Source: Streptantibioticus parmotrematis
GTDB lineage: Bacteria; Actinomycetota; Actinomycetes; Streptomycetales; Streptomycetaceae
NCBI RefSeq assembly: GCF_019890615.1
Contig: NZ_JAINVZ010000014.1
Location: 124,001-188,000, forward strand
Reading direction: 5' to 3'
DNA: 64,000 nt
Shown here: positions 34,127-42,792 of the stretch, one piece after another
Numbering within the stretch: the first letter of the stretch is position 1
Layout: every line of letters begins with the position of its first letter
Translations under genes and position numbers: made by a program
Notes under the pieces: generated by a model
Told to the model about the DNA's origin: nothing
Database searches by the model: none
What the model saw: only the letters and a program-made list of their open reading frames with translations

Positions 34127-34491
34127 TCGATAACCGCAGGTCAGGGGGGCGCAGGAGTGGCGGGCGGACTGGTGGACCGAGGGGCGAGGAGGCAGGAAGA
34201 GAAAGAAGGACGAGGGCGGACGAAGACGGACGAGGGCTCTCCCCGCGGGCCACGCCCGCGGGGCTGGCCCGCGGGCCATGGGTCCAAGGGCCTGTCGAGC
34301 GGTCGGGCGGCCTGACCGGCGCCTTGAGGGCCGCGCGTCCAACCCACGCGTTCAGCCTGCTCGCCCAGTCCGCCTCAGCCAAGGAGCCCCGACCAAGGGG
34401 GCACTCCCGACCCGGACCACACGGACCCGGACCACCCCGACCCTGGCCCCCAGGCCCCATCCCATCAAGCCCCCGCAACACCCCGCGGGAG
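34127..34491. other. Gene-free region between recA promoter and the DUF3046 gene
   Basis: Contains a purine-rich stretch on the plus strand (about 34185-34235) and a perfect 10-bp stem hairpin with 3-nt loop (34241-34250 with 34254-34263). It could end the DUF3046 transcript. Open frames across it are repetitive and unsupported. Confidence 0.5.
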
Positions 34492-34686
34492 TCAGCGGCG
34501 GTCGGCCGGGATGTCGACCGCCGCGCAGACCGCCCGCCACACGTTCTTCGCTTCCCAGCCCGCCTCGAACGCCTGCATCACGGTCCGGCCGCCGAGTTCC
34601 GACATCACGTGGTCGCGGGCGAAGGAATCCGCGTACGCCTCGCCGAAGTGTGTGTGCATCCGCTGCCAGAAGACCGTCAACTTCAT
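34492..34686 (-). CDS. DUF3046 family small protein
   Basis: 64 residues starting MKLTVFWQRMHTHFGEAYAD, the family's opening motif, with FARDHVMSELGGRTVMQAFE following. Function unknown. The family is conserved next to recA in actinobacteria. The start at 34686 removes a 30-residue basic/Gly-rich extension present in the longer open frame (to 34776). Confidence 0.85.
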   Translation of the reverse strand: MKLTVFWQRMHTHFGEAYADSFARDHVMSELGGRTVMQAFEAGWEAKNVWRAVCAAVDIPADRR

Positions 34687-34899
34687 AGCCCCAGTATCGC
34701 GCCCCCGAGCAGGGCCCACGCCGGACCCCGAGGCCGGCGGACCCCGTCCGCGCTCACCCCGCCCTCCGGCCCGCACGGTCCGCCCATTGGGATGAACTCT
34801 GTGAAACGCACCACCTCGATCCGACGCGATCCACCCAGGTCAGCGGCGTTCTCTGCGTCTTCGGAGCTGTTCCGCCGGGAGATTTTCCGTCCGCCGAGT

Positions 34900-34917
34900 C
34901 TTTAGTCAGAGCTAAAG
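34900..34917. promoter_or_regulatory. Palindrome upstream of the XRE regulator, candidate operator
   Basis: CTTTAG-TCAGAG-CTAAAG, a perfect 6+6 inverted repeat in a locally A+T-rich spot, 70 bp before the XRE gene start. Likely autoregulatory site. Confidence 0.55.
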
Positions 34918-34986
34918 GTGGCATGCTGTCATCAAGGCAACCTGGGCTGTGGAACGGTGAGTTGGGAGAGGTTGGGGGGTTCGGGC

Positions 34987-35298
34987 ATGAACTGGTTCGC
35001 CAAGGACGAAGGCTGCGCCGAGTTGCCGGGAGGTGGGCTGGCGCGGCAGGCCACGGCGGAGCTCGCGGGGCTCCTCGCGGCACGCGGGATGACGAGGGCG
35101 GACCTCGCCAAGGCCATGGGGGTCAGCCCCGGGCGCGTCAGCCAGATCCTGTCCGGTGACGCGAATCTCACCGTGCGCACCCTGGCCTCCGTGGCGGAGG
35201 CGCTGGGCGCGTGTGTGGAGATCAAGTTCTTCGACCCACCGCGGGCCGCCGGCCGCCCCGTGTCGGACGCCATGGCCGACGCCATGACGGGTTCCTGA
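34987..35298 (+). CDS. Small XRE-family helix-turn-helix protein
   Basis: 103 residues. The HTH lies at about 34-60 (RADLAKAMGVSPGRVSQILS followed by GDANLTVRTLASVAEALG), the arrangement of HigA-like antitoxins and XRE regulators. No toxin-like partner overlaps it. The ATG is preceded by GGGAGAGG about 13 bp upstream, a long spacing. A palindrome (34900-34917) lies in the promoter. The C-terminal 20 residues are variable. DNA-binding is well supported; target and role unknown. Confidence 0.8.
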   Translation: MNWFAKDEGCAELPGGGLARQATAELAGLLAARGMTRADLAKAMGVSPGRVSQILSGDANLTVRTLASVAEALGACVEIKFFDPPRAAGRPVSDAMADAMTGS

Positions 35299-35637
35299 CC
35301 GCTTCACGCCTGACTTCCCGGCCGCCTCGCGTCTATTTCCCGGCCGCTTCGGCGCCCGACTTCCCGGCCCGGACCGCTCCTACTCCTGGCCGCTTCGGCG
35401 CCCGACTTCCTGGCCGGACCGCTCCTACTCCTGGCCGCTTCGGCGCCCGACTTCCTGGCCGGAGCGCTGCTTCTCCTGTCCGCCCGCTTAGGGGCCGTCG
35501 CTTCGGCGCCCCGCTTAGGAGGCCGTCGCTTCGGCGCCGCCCGGGCGACGGTGACCGACCGCCGCGGCCCTATGGCTGGAAACCGACGCCCGAGAGCCTG
35601 CCCCCGCTCCCGCCCCCAAAAAGCGGAAACGCGCCGC
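35299..35637. other. Gene-free repeat region after the XRE gene
   Basis: No gene. Dominated by three 45-46 bp tandem repeats (35342-35477) and degenerate versions before and after them (GGCCGCTTCGGCGCCCG-type half-units to about 35540). Confidence 0.65.
35342..35477. repeat. Three tandem 45-46 bp repeats
   Basis: Units start at 35342, 35388 and 35433 with GGCCGCTTCGGCGCCCGACT and end TCCTACTCCT or TTCTCCT. Copies 1 and 2 differ by two changes plus a 1-bp length difference. Confidence 0.9.
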
Positions 35638-36513
35638 CTACCCCCGCTCTCCCCTGACCAGCCCGAAGAGCCCCCGCTGCACGGGAACGGACGACGAACC
35701 GAAACCGTCCGAAGGGACCACCCTGTCGCGGAGCGCCTCCAGCGTCGCCATGTCGGAGCGACGGCCGTGCACGTGGGCCAGGGCCAGCAGTTGCTTGCAG
35801 CGTTCGAGCGCGACGCCGAACGCCCTCAGGTACTCGATCTCCTCATGCTGGCCGCCCGGCCATTCCTGGTCCACGTCGAGCGCGGTCAGCACCCCGCCGC
35901 CGGCCCGCCGCACCCGGGCGTCGAGCAGGGCGAAGACCGCGCCGACCGCCCCGTCCACCTCCGTGTGGCGTTCGTTGACCACTTTGGTCAACGCCTTGTT
36001 GCCCTCATGGCGGGAGAGCAGGTGCAGCTTGAGGTCGTGGGCGAAGACGCGCAGTTGCCGTGGTTCCTTGAAGCCGCTCATGAACGAGTCGGCCCACGTC
36101 ATGTAGTCGGTGATCAGCCGGTATTCGAGCCGTTCGAGCAGGGAGGCGACGCCGAGGGTGAGGACCTTCACGACCGGCTGGGTGACGTCGCCGTCCCGGC
36201 GTCCTCGCGGCGCCACGCCCGCGCCCGCGACCAGGCCCACCGCGACCGGAGGCAGTCGCGCCACGTGCGGCAGCAGCAGGCCGGTTCCCAGCGCGATCAC
36301 ACAGGTCATCCCGGTCACCGACAGCGCGAGTCCGACCGCTTGGCGACTGCCGAACAGACGCCCCTTGCCGGTGAACCGCCGCACCAGGCTGATCCAGGTG
36401 ACGACCGCGCAGGAAGCGGCGGGTAACGCGAGCTGCGCGATCCAAGGCTCCTGATACCAACGCAAGGTGACCGTCCCACTAACCGCGCGAACAACGACAG
36501 GACCGTCGTTCAC
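35638..36513 (-). CDS. Uncharacterised membrane protein
   Basis: About 291 residues from the GTG at 36513 (start uncertain, no strong ribosome-binding site; the open frame extends to 36642). Two clear membrane segments near the N-terminus (LALPAASCAVVTWISLV and VGLALSVTGMTCVIALGTGL), a third weaker one after them, then a soluble C-terminal region of about 190 residues rich in charged helices (LEYRLITDYMTWADSFMSGF, VFAHDLKLHLLSRHEGNKAL). I do not recognise a family. It stands alone between a repeat block and the prenyltransferase-like gene. Third-position G+C supports coding. Confidence 0.6.
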   Translation of the reverse strand: MNDGPVVVRAVSGTVTLRWYQEPWIAQLALPAASCAVVTWISLVRRFTGKGRLFGSRQAVGLALSVTGMTCVIALGTGLLLPHVARLPPVAVGLVAGAGVAPRGRRDGDVTQPVVKVLTLGVASLLERLEYRLITDYMTWADSFMSGFKEPRQLRVFAHDLKLHLLSRHEGNKALTKVVNERHTEVDGAVGAVFALLDARVRRAGGGVLTALDVDQEWPGGQHEEIEYLRAFGVALERCKQLLALAHVHGRRSDMATLEALRDRVVPSDGFGSSSVPVQRGLFGLVRGERG

Positions 36514-36788
36514 CGACGAGGCGACCCCCCGCTCGCGTTCGGCGGCGTACGCCCGTCCAGCGCCACGACGCGTCACCCGCCTCGACGACTCCTCGCGCGC
36601 GGGCGCACCGTGGCACGGTCCGATCCTCCCATTCAGCCACACGAGGCAGTGACGGTTTCAGCGACTCCCGGCCATCGGCACATCACGCTTCGGACACGCG
36701 TCCACCGCCGCGGCACCGCACCGTCTCGTACGAGTGCACCCTTGCCGCAGCCGTAGGCAGCGCGACGCGGGCGCCCTACTGTGCGCGC

Positions 36789-37748
36789 ATGGCAGGACGC
36801 GCGGCAGGACGTGACGAGACGGCGGAACGGCCCGTGGGATCCGCGCTCGAGCGCGCCGGGCACTTCGTGTGGCTGACCGCGCGCGTGCTCGAACAGCGGC
36901 GTTTCGCGCTGCACTTCCTGGACGGCGACGCGGACGCGGTGGAGACCGCACTGCTCGCCTACCGCAACGACGACGACGGCTACGGACACGCGCTCGATCC
37001 CGACCTGCGCGGCCCGTCGAGTCAACCCCTGCACGCCGCTCACGCGTTGCGGCTCCTGGACGAGACCGGGCGGTGCTCCGGGCAGCGGGTGGAGCGCTTG
37101 TGCCGCTATCTGACCGCGGTCTCGACCGCGGACGGTGCGCTGCCCACGGTGAGTCCGACACCGCCCGGGCACCCGCGCGCGCCGTGGTTCCCGGCGACGG
37201 ACCGGTCGCCGGGAAGTCTGCTCGCCACCGGCCCGGTCGTCGGCACGCTGCACGCCAACGGTGTGTGGCACGCATGGCTCTTCAGGGCGACGGACTTCTG
37301 CTGGGCGGCAGTCGACGCGCTGGAGAAGCCGCATCCGGGCGAGGCGCTGGCGGCACTCGCGTTCCTCGACTCGGCCCCGGATCGCGCGCGTGCCGAGGCG
37401 GCGGCGGCCAGGCTGGGGCGGCTGGTGCGCGATCAGCACCTCGTCGCACTCGACCCGGAACGCGGCGGCACCAGGGGCACCAGGGACGTGGACGCCCCCT
37501 GGGAGGGGGCGGACGAGGCTCGTTTCGCCTACGACTTCGCGCGTTCGCCGGAGTCGCTGGGCCGCCGGTGGTTCTCCGACGCGGAGATCGACCGGTCGCT
37601 CGACTTCCTGGAGCACGCCCAGCAGCCGGACGGCGGCTGGCCCTTGCGGCGGCGGCCGTGGGCTCCCGCACCGCGCCTGGAGTGGCGCCCCGTCATCACC
37701 ATCGAGGCGTTGCTGACGCTGCGAGCTTACGGACGTCCCGTCACGTGA
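36789..37748 (+). CDS. Prenyltransferase/squalene-oxidase-repeat-like protein
   Basis: 319 residues with the alpha-toroid repeat character of terpene cyclases and prenyltransferases: AYRNDDDGYGHALDPDLRG, QPLHAAHALRLLDE, and near the C-terminus FLEHAQQPDGGWPLRR (a QW-like motif). It lacks the DxDD or zinc ligands of known cyclases and farnesyltransferases, so catalysis is unproven. About half the length of squalene-hopene cyclase. Two Trp-rich loops (GVWHAWLF, DFCWAAVDAL) could line a hydrophobic pocket. Monocistronic, convergent with the PucR gene. Confidence 0.65.
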   Translation: MAGRAAGRDETAERPVGSALERAGHFVWLTARVLEQRRFALHFLDGDADAVETALLAYRNDDDGYGHALDPDLRGPSSQPLHAAHALRLLDETGRCSGQRVERLCRYLTAVSTADGALPTVSPTPPGHPRAPWFPATDRSPGSLLATGPVVGTLHANGVWHAWLFRATDFCWAAVDALEKPHPGEALAALAFLDSAPDRARAEAAAARLGRLVRDQHLVALDPERGGTRGTRDVDAPWEGADEARFAYDFARSPESLGRRWFSDAEIDRSLDFLEHAQQPDGGWPLRRRPWAPAPRLEWRPVITIEALLTLRAYGRPVT

Positions 37749-37769
37749 CGCATACGGGCCGTTTTCAGC

Positions 37770-37833
37770 ACGTAGGAGGCGGATTTCGGTACGTCAGGAG
37801 GCGGGTTTCCGCCCGTAGGAGGCGGATTTCGGC
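37770..37833. repeat. Three tandem ~21-bp repeats
   Basis: Consensus ACGTAGGAGGCGGATTTCGG at 37770, 37791 and 37813, between the convergent 3' ends of the prenyltransferase-like and PucR genes. Confidence 0.85.
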
Positions 37834-37876
37834 ACGTACGACCTGACCGGGAACAGCGGCTGCGGCAGCCCGGTTC

Positions 37877-39124
37877 TCAGTGGTCCTCCTTGAGCAGCAG
37901 CGCGGCGAGCGCCAGCGCGGTGCCGCGCGGGGAGGCGAGGTCGAGCGACGTGAGAGCGGTGACGCGGGCGAGCCGGTTGTCGACCGTGTTGGGGTGAAGG
38001 CCGAGCAGCCGGGCGGTGGCGCGGCGGTCCTGCTGGTGTTCCAGGTAGGCGCGGAGCGTCTCCGTCAGTTCGGGGCGGTCCGCGATCGGGTCGAGCAGCG
38101 CCGCGATCAGGCCGCTGCTCTCGTCGCGCCGCGAGAGGTGGAACTCCAGCAGCACGTCGCCGAGTCGGTGCAGTCCCGGGGGTCTGCCGCCCGCGCGCGC
38201 CACCCGTACGACCTCCGCGGCGGTCCGCGCGGCCTCCGACACCCCCGCCGCGCCGCCCGCCGTGACGGCCGCGACACGCACCTCGCCCCCGCAGGCCCTG
38301 CCCAGCGCTTCGGCGAGTCCGTCCGGCGCTTCGGGCGGACCGTCGGCGCCGGAAGGGGCGGCAACGACCGCGTACCCGCCCTCGTCGTCGAGCAGGGTGA
38401 GCACGTCCGCCCCGAACGCCCGGTCCAACGCGGTCTGTACGCGCCTTCCACGCCGCCGTACGGCGATCGGAGGGGGCGTGGTGGAGCCAGGGGCGGGCGC
38501 GAGGCGCGGGGCGCGCAGGCAGAGCACGAGGGCGCCTCGGTCCAGTCCGAGGGCGCGCCGCGTCGCGTCGTCCGGCAGCGGCGAGCCGTCGAGCAGACCG
38601 CGCACCAGCAGGCGGCGGTGTTCCCGTCGCTCGGCCAGCAGGGCGGCCTGTTCGTCGAGGTACGTCTCGGCGACCGCGGCCGCGATGCCCTCCTGCGCCC
38701 TCAGCAGGAAGCCGGACAGCTCGACGAGGGCCGTCTCCTCGCCCGGCCGAGCGGTCTCGCGCAGCGTCCGCCACAGCACGTAGACGCCGAGTGCGTGGGC
38801 GCGCAGCAGCAGGTGCAACGGCATGCCCTCCTCGGCGCGCTGGGCGGCGCGTTCGCGGAAGAGCCCGTAGTCGCCGAAGCGGCCGTGCTGGTCGTGCACC
38901 CGCCGCAGGAACAGGCGCAGACCGTGCCGTGCGGTGGCGGCGACCTCGATGTCCTTCACGTCGGCGGGCAGTTCCGGATAGCCGGGTATCTCCTCGAACG
39001 AGACGCGGGACATGCGGCGGGCGACCTCGTTGACGCGCGGTTCGCAACGGGCCGCGAGGGCGCGGGCCGCGGCGGACAGCTCATGGGTGAACGCCACACC
39101 GTCCTGTGGGGGGACCGTCGTCAT
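37877..39124 (-). CDS. PucR/CdaR-family transcriptional regulator
   Basis: 415 residues. N-terminal RsbRD/GGDEF-like sensor region (HELSAAARALAARCEPRVNE, LHLLLRAHALGVYVLWRTLR), middle domain, and C-terminal HTH of the PucR type (LRAYLEHQQDRRATARLLGL, then HPNTVDNRLARVTALT). ATG 39124 with GAGGAGG 6 bp upstream; the longer open frame to 39187 lacks this. Divergent from the metallo-beta-lactamase-fold gene with a 191-bp shared region carrying a 7-bp inverted pair (39182-39213), so it probably controls that gene. Confidence 0.85.
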   Translation of the reverse strand: MTTVPPQDGVAFTHELSAAARALAARCEPRVNEVARRMSRVSFEEIPGYPELPADVKDIEVAATARHGLRLFLRRVHDQHGRFGDYGLFRERAAQRAEEGMPLHLLLRAHALGVYVLWRTLRETARPGEETALVELSGFLLRAQEGIAAAVAETYLDEQAALLAERREHRRLLVRGLLDGSPLPDDATRRALGLDRGALVLCLRAPRLAPAPGSTTPPPIAVRRRGRRVQTALDRAFGADVLTLLDDEGGYAVVAAPSGADGPPEAPDGLAEALGRACGGEVRVAAVTAGGAAGVSEAARTAAEVVRVARAGGRPPGLHRLGDVLLEFHLSRRDESSGLIAALLDPIADRPELTETLRAYLEHQQDRRATARLLGLHPNTVDNRLARVTALTSLDLASPRGTALALAALLLKEDH

Positions 39125-39181
39125 CGCGCCTCCTCGACGGAGCGGGTTCGCGACGGGAGCCTCGCTCCGGTGGTTGTGAGG

Positions 39182-39213
39182 CGTCACAGTAGTCCGCCCC
39201 GCGAGGTGTGACG
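39182..39213. promoter_or_regulatory. Inverted pair CGTCACA / TGTGACG in a divergent promoter region
   Basis: Arms at 39182-39188 and 39207-39213, 18 bp apart. Positioned between the PucR regulator and the hydrolase. Candidate operator for the regulator. Confidence 0.45.
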
Positions 39214-39315
39214 AGATCTTCTGTCGACGCCCGGGCGGCGGGCGGAGGATCGGCGGCGGGAGCGGTCGGCCCGCCCACCGGGGGCCATGGTCGGCGGCGT
39301 CCAGGAGGAGTACTT

Positions 39316-40752
39316 ATGACGCGGCACAACGAAGGCCGCCCCGACGGCGCCCCCACCACGGAGGGGGCCGCCGACGACCTGTCCGGCGCCTACCTCGCGT
39401 ACACCGAACGTGTTTGGCGGGGCGAGGAGAACCTCTCGGCGCAGATGGCGGGCGTCTACACCCGTCACGAACTGGTCAGGATGGGTGACCGGACGGGCTT
39501 CTTCCCCGCCTTCGCGAACGTGTGCGTCTTCGACACCGGCGACGGGATCGTGCTCGTCGACTCCGGTGACTTCCGCACAGGGGCCCAACTGTGCGCGGCG
39601 GTGGGCGCGTTCTCGCCCGGTGACGTGCGGTCCGTCGTGTACACGCACGGGCACGTGGACCACACCTTCGGGGTCTTCGCCGTCGACGCGGCCGCGAAGG
39701 AGCGGGGAGCCGCCGCGCCGGAGGTGATCGCGCACGAAGCGGTCGCCGCGCGCTTCGACCGCTATGTGGAGACCGCCGGGTACAACGCGTGGATCAACCG
39801 GCGGCAGTTCGGCGTCCCGGCCCTGGAGTGGCCGACCACCTACCGCTATCCGGACATCTCGTACCGCGACCGCTTCACGTTGCGTCAGGGCGAGTTGACG
39901 TTCGAGCTGACGCACGCACGCGGGGAGACCGACGACCACACCTACGTGTGGATTCCCGAACTGCGCACCTTGTGCACGGGCGACCTGTTCATCTGGAACG
40001 CGCCGAACGCGGGCAACCCGCAGAAGGTGCAGCGCTATCCGGTGGAATGGGCGCGGGCGTTGCGCGCGATGCGGGAGCTGGGCGCCGAGATTCTGCTGCC
40101 CGGGCACGGCGTGCCGATCCTCGGCGCCGACCGCGTACGGCAGGCACTCGGTGAGACCGCCGAGCTCCTGGAGTCGCTGTGCCGTCAGACGCGCGACCTG
40201 ATGAACGAGGGCCGCCGCCTCGACGAGGTGCTGCACGCGGTGCGCGTGCCGGAAGGGCTGCTGAACAGGCCGTACCTGCGTCCCGCCTACGACGAGCCGG
40301 AGTTCGTGGTGCGCAACCTGTGGCGGTTGTGGGGCGGCTGGTACGACCAGAATCCCGCGCATCTCAAGCCCGCTCCCGAGGCCGAGGTCGCCGCCGAACT
40401 GGCCGGCGCGGCGGGCGGTGCGGCGCGCCTGGCCGGGCGGGCCGCCGCGTTGCTGGAGGCGGGGAGGCTGCGGCTGGCCTGCCACCTGGCGGAGGCCGCC
40501 GCCCTGGCCGCGCCCGAGGACCGGGACATCGCGAGGGTGAGGGCCACGGTGTACGCGAAGCGGGCGGCGGCGGAGTCGTCCACCATGGCGCGCGGAGTCT
40601 TCTCGTGGGCGGCGGCCGAGTCGGCGGCGGTGGCCGAGGGGACCGACGTGACCACCGAACTCACCCGCACCGAGGACGGCCGCAGGCGTGCCGCGGGCGC
40701 CATCAGCGTGGGAGCGTTCGACGACGCCCACTCCGGCGAGGAAGCGTCCTAG
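39316..40752 (+). CDS. Metallo-beta-lactamase-fold hydrolase, alkylsulfatase-like
   Basis: 478 residues. Zinc-binding THGHVDHTFG (HxHxDH) at about 115-122, LCTGDLFIWNAPNAGNP (third Asp/His region) and LLPGHGVPI. The C-terminal part matches the alkyl-sulfatase dimerisation domain: NPAHLKPAPEAEVAAELA and LACHLAEAAALAAPED. Relatives hydrolyse alkyl sulfates such as SDS. Start at 39316 with a strong AGGAGGAG. The 36-residue upstream extension in the open frame is rejected. Likely regulated by the divergent PucR protein. Confidence 0.87.
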   Translation: MTRHNEGRPDGAPTTEGAADDLSGAYLAYTERVWRGEENLSAQMAGVYTRHELVRMGDRTGFFPAFANVCVFDTGDGIVLVDSGDFRTGAQLCAAVGAFSPGDVRSVVYTHGHVDHTFGVFAVDAAAKERGAAAPEVIAHEAVAARFDRYVETAGYNAWINRRQFGVPALEWPTTYRYPDISYRDRFTLRQGELTFELTHARGETDDHTYVWIPELRTLCTGDLFIWNAPNAGNPQKVQRYPVEWARALRAMRELGAEILLPGHGVPILGADRVRQALGETAELLESLCRQTRDLMNEGRRLDEVLHAVRVPEGLLNRPYLRPAYDEPEFVVRNLWRLWGGWYDQNPAHLKPAPEAEVAAELAGAAGGAARLAGRAAALLEAGRLRLACHLAEAAALAAPEDRDIARVRATVYAKRAAAESSTMARGVFSWAAAESAAVAEGTDVTTELTRTEDGRRRAAGAISVGAFDDAHSGEEAS

Positions 40753-40789
40753 GACGAGTGGGCGCCGTCGCGCGACGGGCCGTGCGCCC

Positions 40790-40841
40790 GCCCGCTACGT
40801 GCCGCACGAGGCGTGCGTCAGCCCGCTACGTGCCGCACGAG
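40790..40841. repeat. Direct repeat of the azlD 3' end
   Basis: GCCCGCTACGTGCCGCACGAG occurs at 40790-40810 and 40821-40841. The second copy is the last codons of azlD; the first lies just beyond its stop. Confidence 0.85.
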
Positions 40842-41126
40842 CGCCGTCACCACGACGGCGGCCCCGACGATGACCAGGAACGGCGCGCGCAGCAGCAGGG
40901 CGACGAGCGCCGCCGCGAGTCCGGCAGCCCGCGCGTCGACCACCAGGTGGCGGCCGGTGGAGAAGGTCTGCACGGCGGTCAGCGCGGCGAGCAGGGCGAC
41001 CGGCACCAGTGCGGCCAGCCGCCGCACCGTGGGGCGCTCCAGCAGCCCGGCGGGAACGGACAGGCCGAGCAGTTTCACCACGTACGCGCCGATCGCCGTC
41101 AGTGCGATGGCGATCCAGGTGGTCAT
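40818..41126 (-). CDS. azlD: AzlD-family branched-chain amino-acid exporter subunit
   Basis: 102 residues and four hydrophobic segments ([54 protein letters not shown], then VIVGAAVVVTALV). Small partner of AzlC in the LIV-E exporter family (BrnE-like). Its ATG overlaps the azlC stop by 4 bp, so the two are coupled. Likely exports branched-chain amino acids or related compounds across the cytoplasmic membrane. Confidence 0.88.
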   Translation of the reverse strand: MTTWIAIALTAIGAYVVKLLGLSVPAGLLERPTVRRLAALVPVALLAALTAVQTFSTGRHLVVDARAAGLAAALVALLLRAPFLVIVGAAVVVTALVRHVAG

Positions 41127-41857
41127 CGTGCATCCCCCCGTTCGCGGCGGTCACGTCGTACGAGCAGCACGGCGGGCGCGGCCAGCGCGGCGACCAGGAT
41201 CGGCACACCGGCGGGCAGCAGCGGCACGCAGACCAGCACCGCGACGACCGCCACGGCGGCCGTGGCGCGCTCCCGGCCGCCCACGCGCACCATGGGCGCG
41301 AGCAGGGCGAGGAAGACCGCGGGGCCCGCCGCGTCCAGCCCCCAGGCGGCGGGGTCGCCGAGCGCGGAGGCCCCGAGTGCGCCCAGCAGCGTCGTCGCGT
41401 TCCACAGCACGTACAACGTCGCACCGGTCACCGTGAAGCCGAGCCGGGCGGTCGCGGTGTCGGGCTGGGCGAGGGTGACGGCCGTCGTCTCGTCGATCAC
41501 CCACTGCGCGGCCAGCGGCCGCACGGTCGTCGGCAACCGCAGCAGTTGCGACAGCCGCAGCCCGTAGAACGCGTTGCGCACGGACAGGAAGAACGCTCCG
41601 GTCGCGGCGGCGAGCGGCGCGGCCCCCACGCCGAGCGCACCGACCAGCGCGAACTGGGACGCGCCGGTGAAGACCAGCAGGCTGAGCACGCAGGCCTGCG
41701 GCACGCTGATGCCGTCCCCGGCGGCGGTGGCGCCGAAGGCGAAGCCGGACAGGCCGACGGCGATCCCGACGCCGAGGGCGTCGCGGACGACGGCGGAGCG
41801 GGGCTTGGCCGCCGCGGCGGCCGGTGGATCGTCGAGAGGGGGAGCTGGTGCGTTCAC
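41123..41857 (-). CDS. azlC: AzlC-family branched-chain amino-acid exporter permease
   Basis: 244 residues with five or more membrane helices. Diagnostic stretch GLSGFAFGATAAGDGISVPQ (first helix and loop), TGASQFALVGALGVG and LSVRNAFYGLRLSQLLRLP. GTG 41857 is preferred; the open frame to 42079 overlaps the upstream regulator and is rejected. Starts 10 bp after the AraC regulator stop. Exporter pair with AzlD. Confidence 0.9.
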   Translation of the reverse strand: MNAPAPPLDDPPAAAAAKPRSAVVRDALGVGIAVGLSGFAFGATAAGDGISVPQACVLSLLVFTGASQFALVGALGVGAAPLAAATGAFFLSVRNAFYGLRLSQLLRLPTTVRPLAAQWVIDETTAVTLAQPDTATARLGFTVTGATLYVLWNATTLLGALGASALGDPAAWGLDAAGPAVFLALLAPMVRVGGRERATAAVAVVAVLVCVPLLPAGVPILVAALAAPAVLLVRRDRRERGDAR

Positions 41858-41867
41858 CGGACCGACG

Positions 41868-42779
41868 TTAGGCGGGAGCCGGGCGCCCGGTCTTGTACGT
41901 TCTTGCGGCCGGTCCCGCAGGTTCCCGCGACCAGGCTTGTGCGTTCTCGCGGGCGGGTCGACCCCGGCGTTCCCGCTGGTAGGCGCCGGGCGGCACGCCG
42001 ACGATCCGGGTGAAGTGCCGGTTGAGGTGCGGCTGGTCGGTGAAGCCGACCTCGACCGCGGCACTGGCGGGAGGCTCACCCGCGTCGAGCAGCGTGCGGG
42101 CGCGGCGCACCCGGGCGTCGGTGAGCCAGGTGTGCGGTGGCATGCCGTACGTCTCGCGGAACGCTCTCAGTAGGGCGAAGGGGCTGGTCCCGAGGTCGCC
42201 GGCGAGATTCCGCAGCGAGGGCGGGTCGGCCATGCGGTCCCGCAGTACGTCACGGGCCCGGGCCGCGACGCGGGCGCCGGCGCTCAGCGGCGCGCGGGGA
42301 GGAACGGGGGCGCCGTAGCGGCGCAGTAGGTGGGCGACGGCGGTGCGCAGCAGGGTGTCGGCGGCGAGCGCGTTGTCCGCCTCGGCGGCCCCGTGGAGCT
42401 CGGTGACCAGGTGGGAGGCGTACGGGTCGAGGGCCACCGGCGAGGTGAAGGCGGGGGTGCCGCGGATGGTGGTGGTCTCGGCGGCGATGGCGGCGACGAC
42501 ACCGGGATCCGGGTACACGACGCTGTAGGTCCAGCCGGAGGGCACGCCCGCGAAGCCGGTGTGCGGGACGTCGGGGTTGAGCAGCGCCAGCCCTCCGGGC
42601 GGCACCCGTTCCAGGCTCCCGGCGTGGTCGAAGGCCTCGACGCCCTCGGTGACAGCGGCGATCACGTAGCTGTCGTGGGTGTGGCGGGCGAAGGTCTTGC
42701 TGACGTAGCGGGCCCGCAGCAGATCGACCCCGGGCAGCTCGGCGTGCTGCCAGTGCCGCGCCTGTTCCGCCGATCCCAT
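41868..42779 (-). CDS. AraC-family transcriptional regulator
   Basis: 303 residues. N-terminal cupin ligand domain (SKTFARHTHDSYVIAAVTEG, GLALLNPDVPHTG) and C-terminal double HTH (LRNLAGDLGTSPFALLRAFR, then VEVGFTDQPHLNRHFTRIVG). First gene of the araC-azlC-azlD unit, so it is probably a ligand-responsive regulator of its own operon and exporter. The ATG is close to a repeat-rich upstream region. Confidence 0.9.
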   Translation of the reverse strand: MGSAEQARHWQHAELPGVDLLRARYVSKTFARHTHDSYVIAAVTEGVEAFDHAGSLERVPPGGLALLNPDVPHTGFAGVPSGWTYSVVYPDPGVVAAIAAETTTIRGTPAFTSPVALDPYASHLVTELHGAAEADNALAADTLLRTAVAHLLRRYGAPVPPRAPLSAGARVAARARDVLRDRMADPPSLRNLAGDLGTSPFALLRAFRETYGMPPHTWLTDARVRRARTLLDAGEPPASAAVEVGFTDQPHLNRHFTRIVGVPPGAYQRERRGRPARENAQAWSREPAGPAARTYKTGRPAPA

Positions 42780-42792
42780 GAGTCCATTGTGC

